Below are positions 5,470-5,497 of a DNA stretch of 5,497 nt, piece after piece (position 1 is the stretch's first letter; each line of letters begins with the position of its first letter). Location of the stretch: NCBI GenBank assembly GCA_023429545.1, contig JAEYUU010000378.1:1-5497 (forward strand), written 5' to 3'. The stretch comes from Verrucomicrobiota bacterium (lineage in GTDB: Bacteria > Verrucomicrobiota > Verrucomicrobiia > Verrucomicrobiales > Verrucomicrobiaceae). The position numbers were made by a program, and so were the translations under genes. The notes beneath the pieces are model-generated. The model saw only the letters and a program-made list of their open reading frames with translations. It made no database searches and was not told the origin of the DNA.

Positions 5470-5497
5470 AGAATCTGGCGGGGGGCTGGCAAAAGGG

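Overview
The window looks like a chromosomal segment from a verrucomicrobial or similar PVC-group bacterium. That assignment is an inference from three things: moderately high G+C genes, an hprK-ptsH-ptsI cluster with no sugar permease genes, and start codons that mostly lack Shine-Dalgarno sequences. No rRNA or other marker fixes the taxonomy.

Left edge (1-320): the 5' end of a minus-strand gene with an AraC-type helix-turn-helix runs off the window. Upstream of it are a candidate promoter (243-270) and a composite inverted repeat (294-321). From about 322 to 961 I see no convincing gene. This gap has a G+C-richer part with short palindromes (to about 720) and then a sharply AT-rich part (721-960, 78 of 240 bases G or C) that leads into the next gene.

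Centre (962-2250): a plus-strand gene encodes a 260-residue P-loop protein of ParA/SIMIBI appearance. It has a non-standard Walker A motif and a basic, AT-hook-like tail, and a strong hairpin follows it. Next is the broken N-terminal part of a zinc-type alcohol dehydrogenase/quinone oxidoreductase. It is frameshifted near its start and cut off after the GroES-like domain, immediately beside the 3' end of ptsI.

Right half (2253-5432, minus strand): the order is hprK, ptsH, ptsI. HprK is an HPr kinase/phosphorylase, HPr carries both the catalytic histidine and the regulatory serine, and Enzyme I is complete. Together they form a phosphorelay: PEP charges Enzyme I, which phosphorylates HPr on histidine, while HprK phosphorylates or dephosphorylates the HPr serine. 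No EIIA, EIIB or EIIC gene is in the window, so the output may be regulatory rather than sugar uptake. A promoter-like element (5441-5469) lies so close to the hprK ATG that the transcript could be nearly leaderless.

I found no CRISPR array, tRNA, rRNA, insertion sequence or clearly new multi-gene system. The least explained parts are the P-loop/AT-hook protein with its AT-rich leader, and the degraded oxidoreductase next to ptsI.
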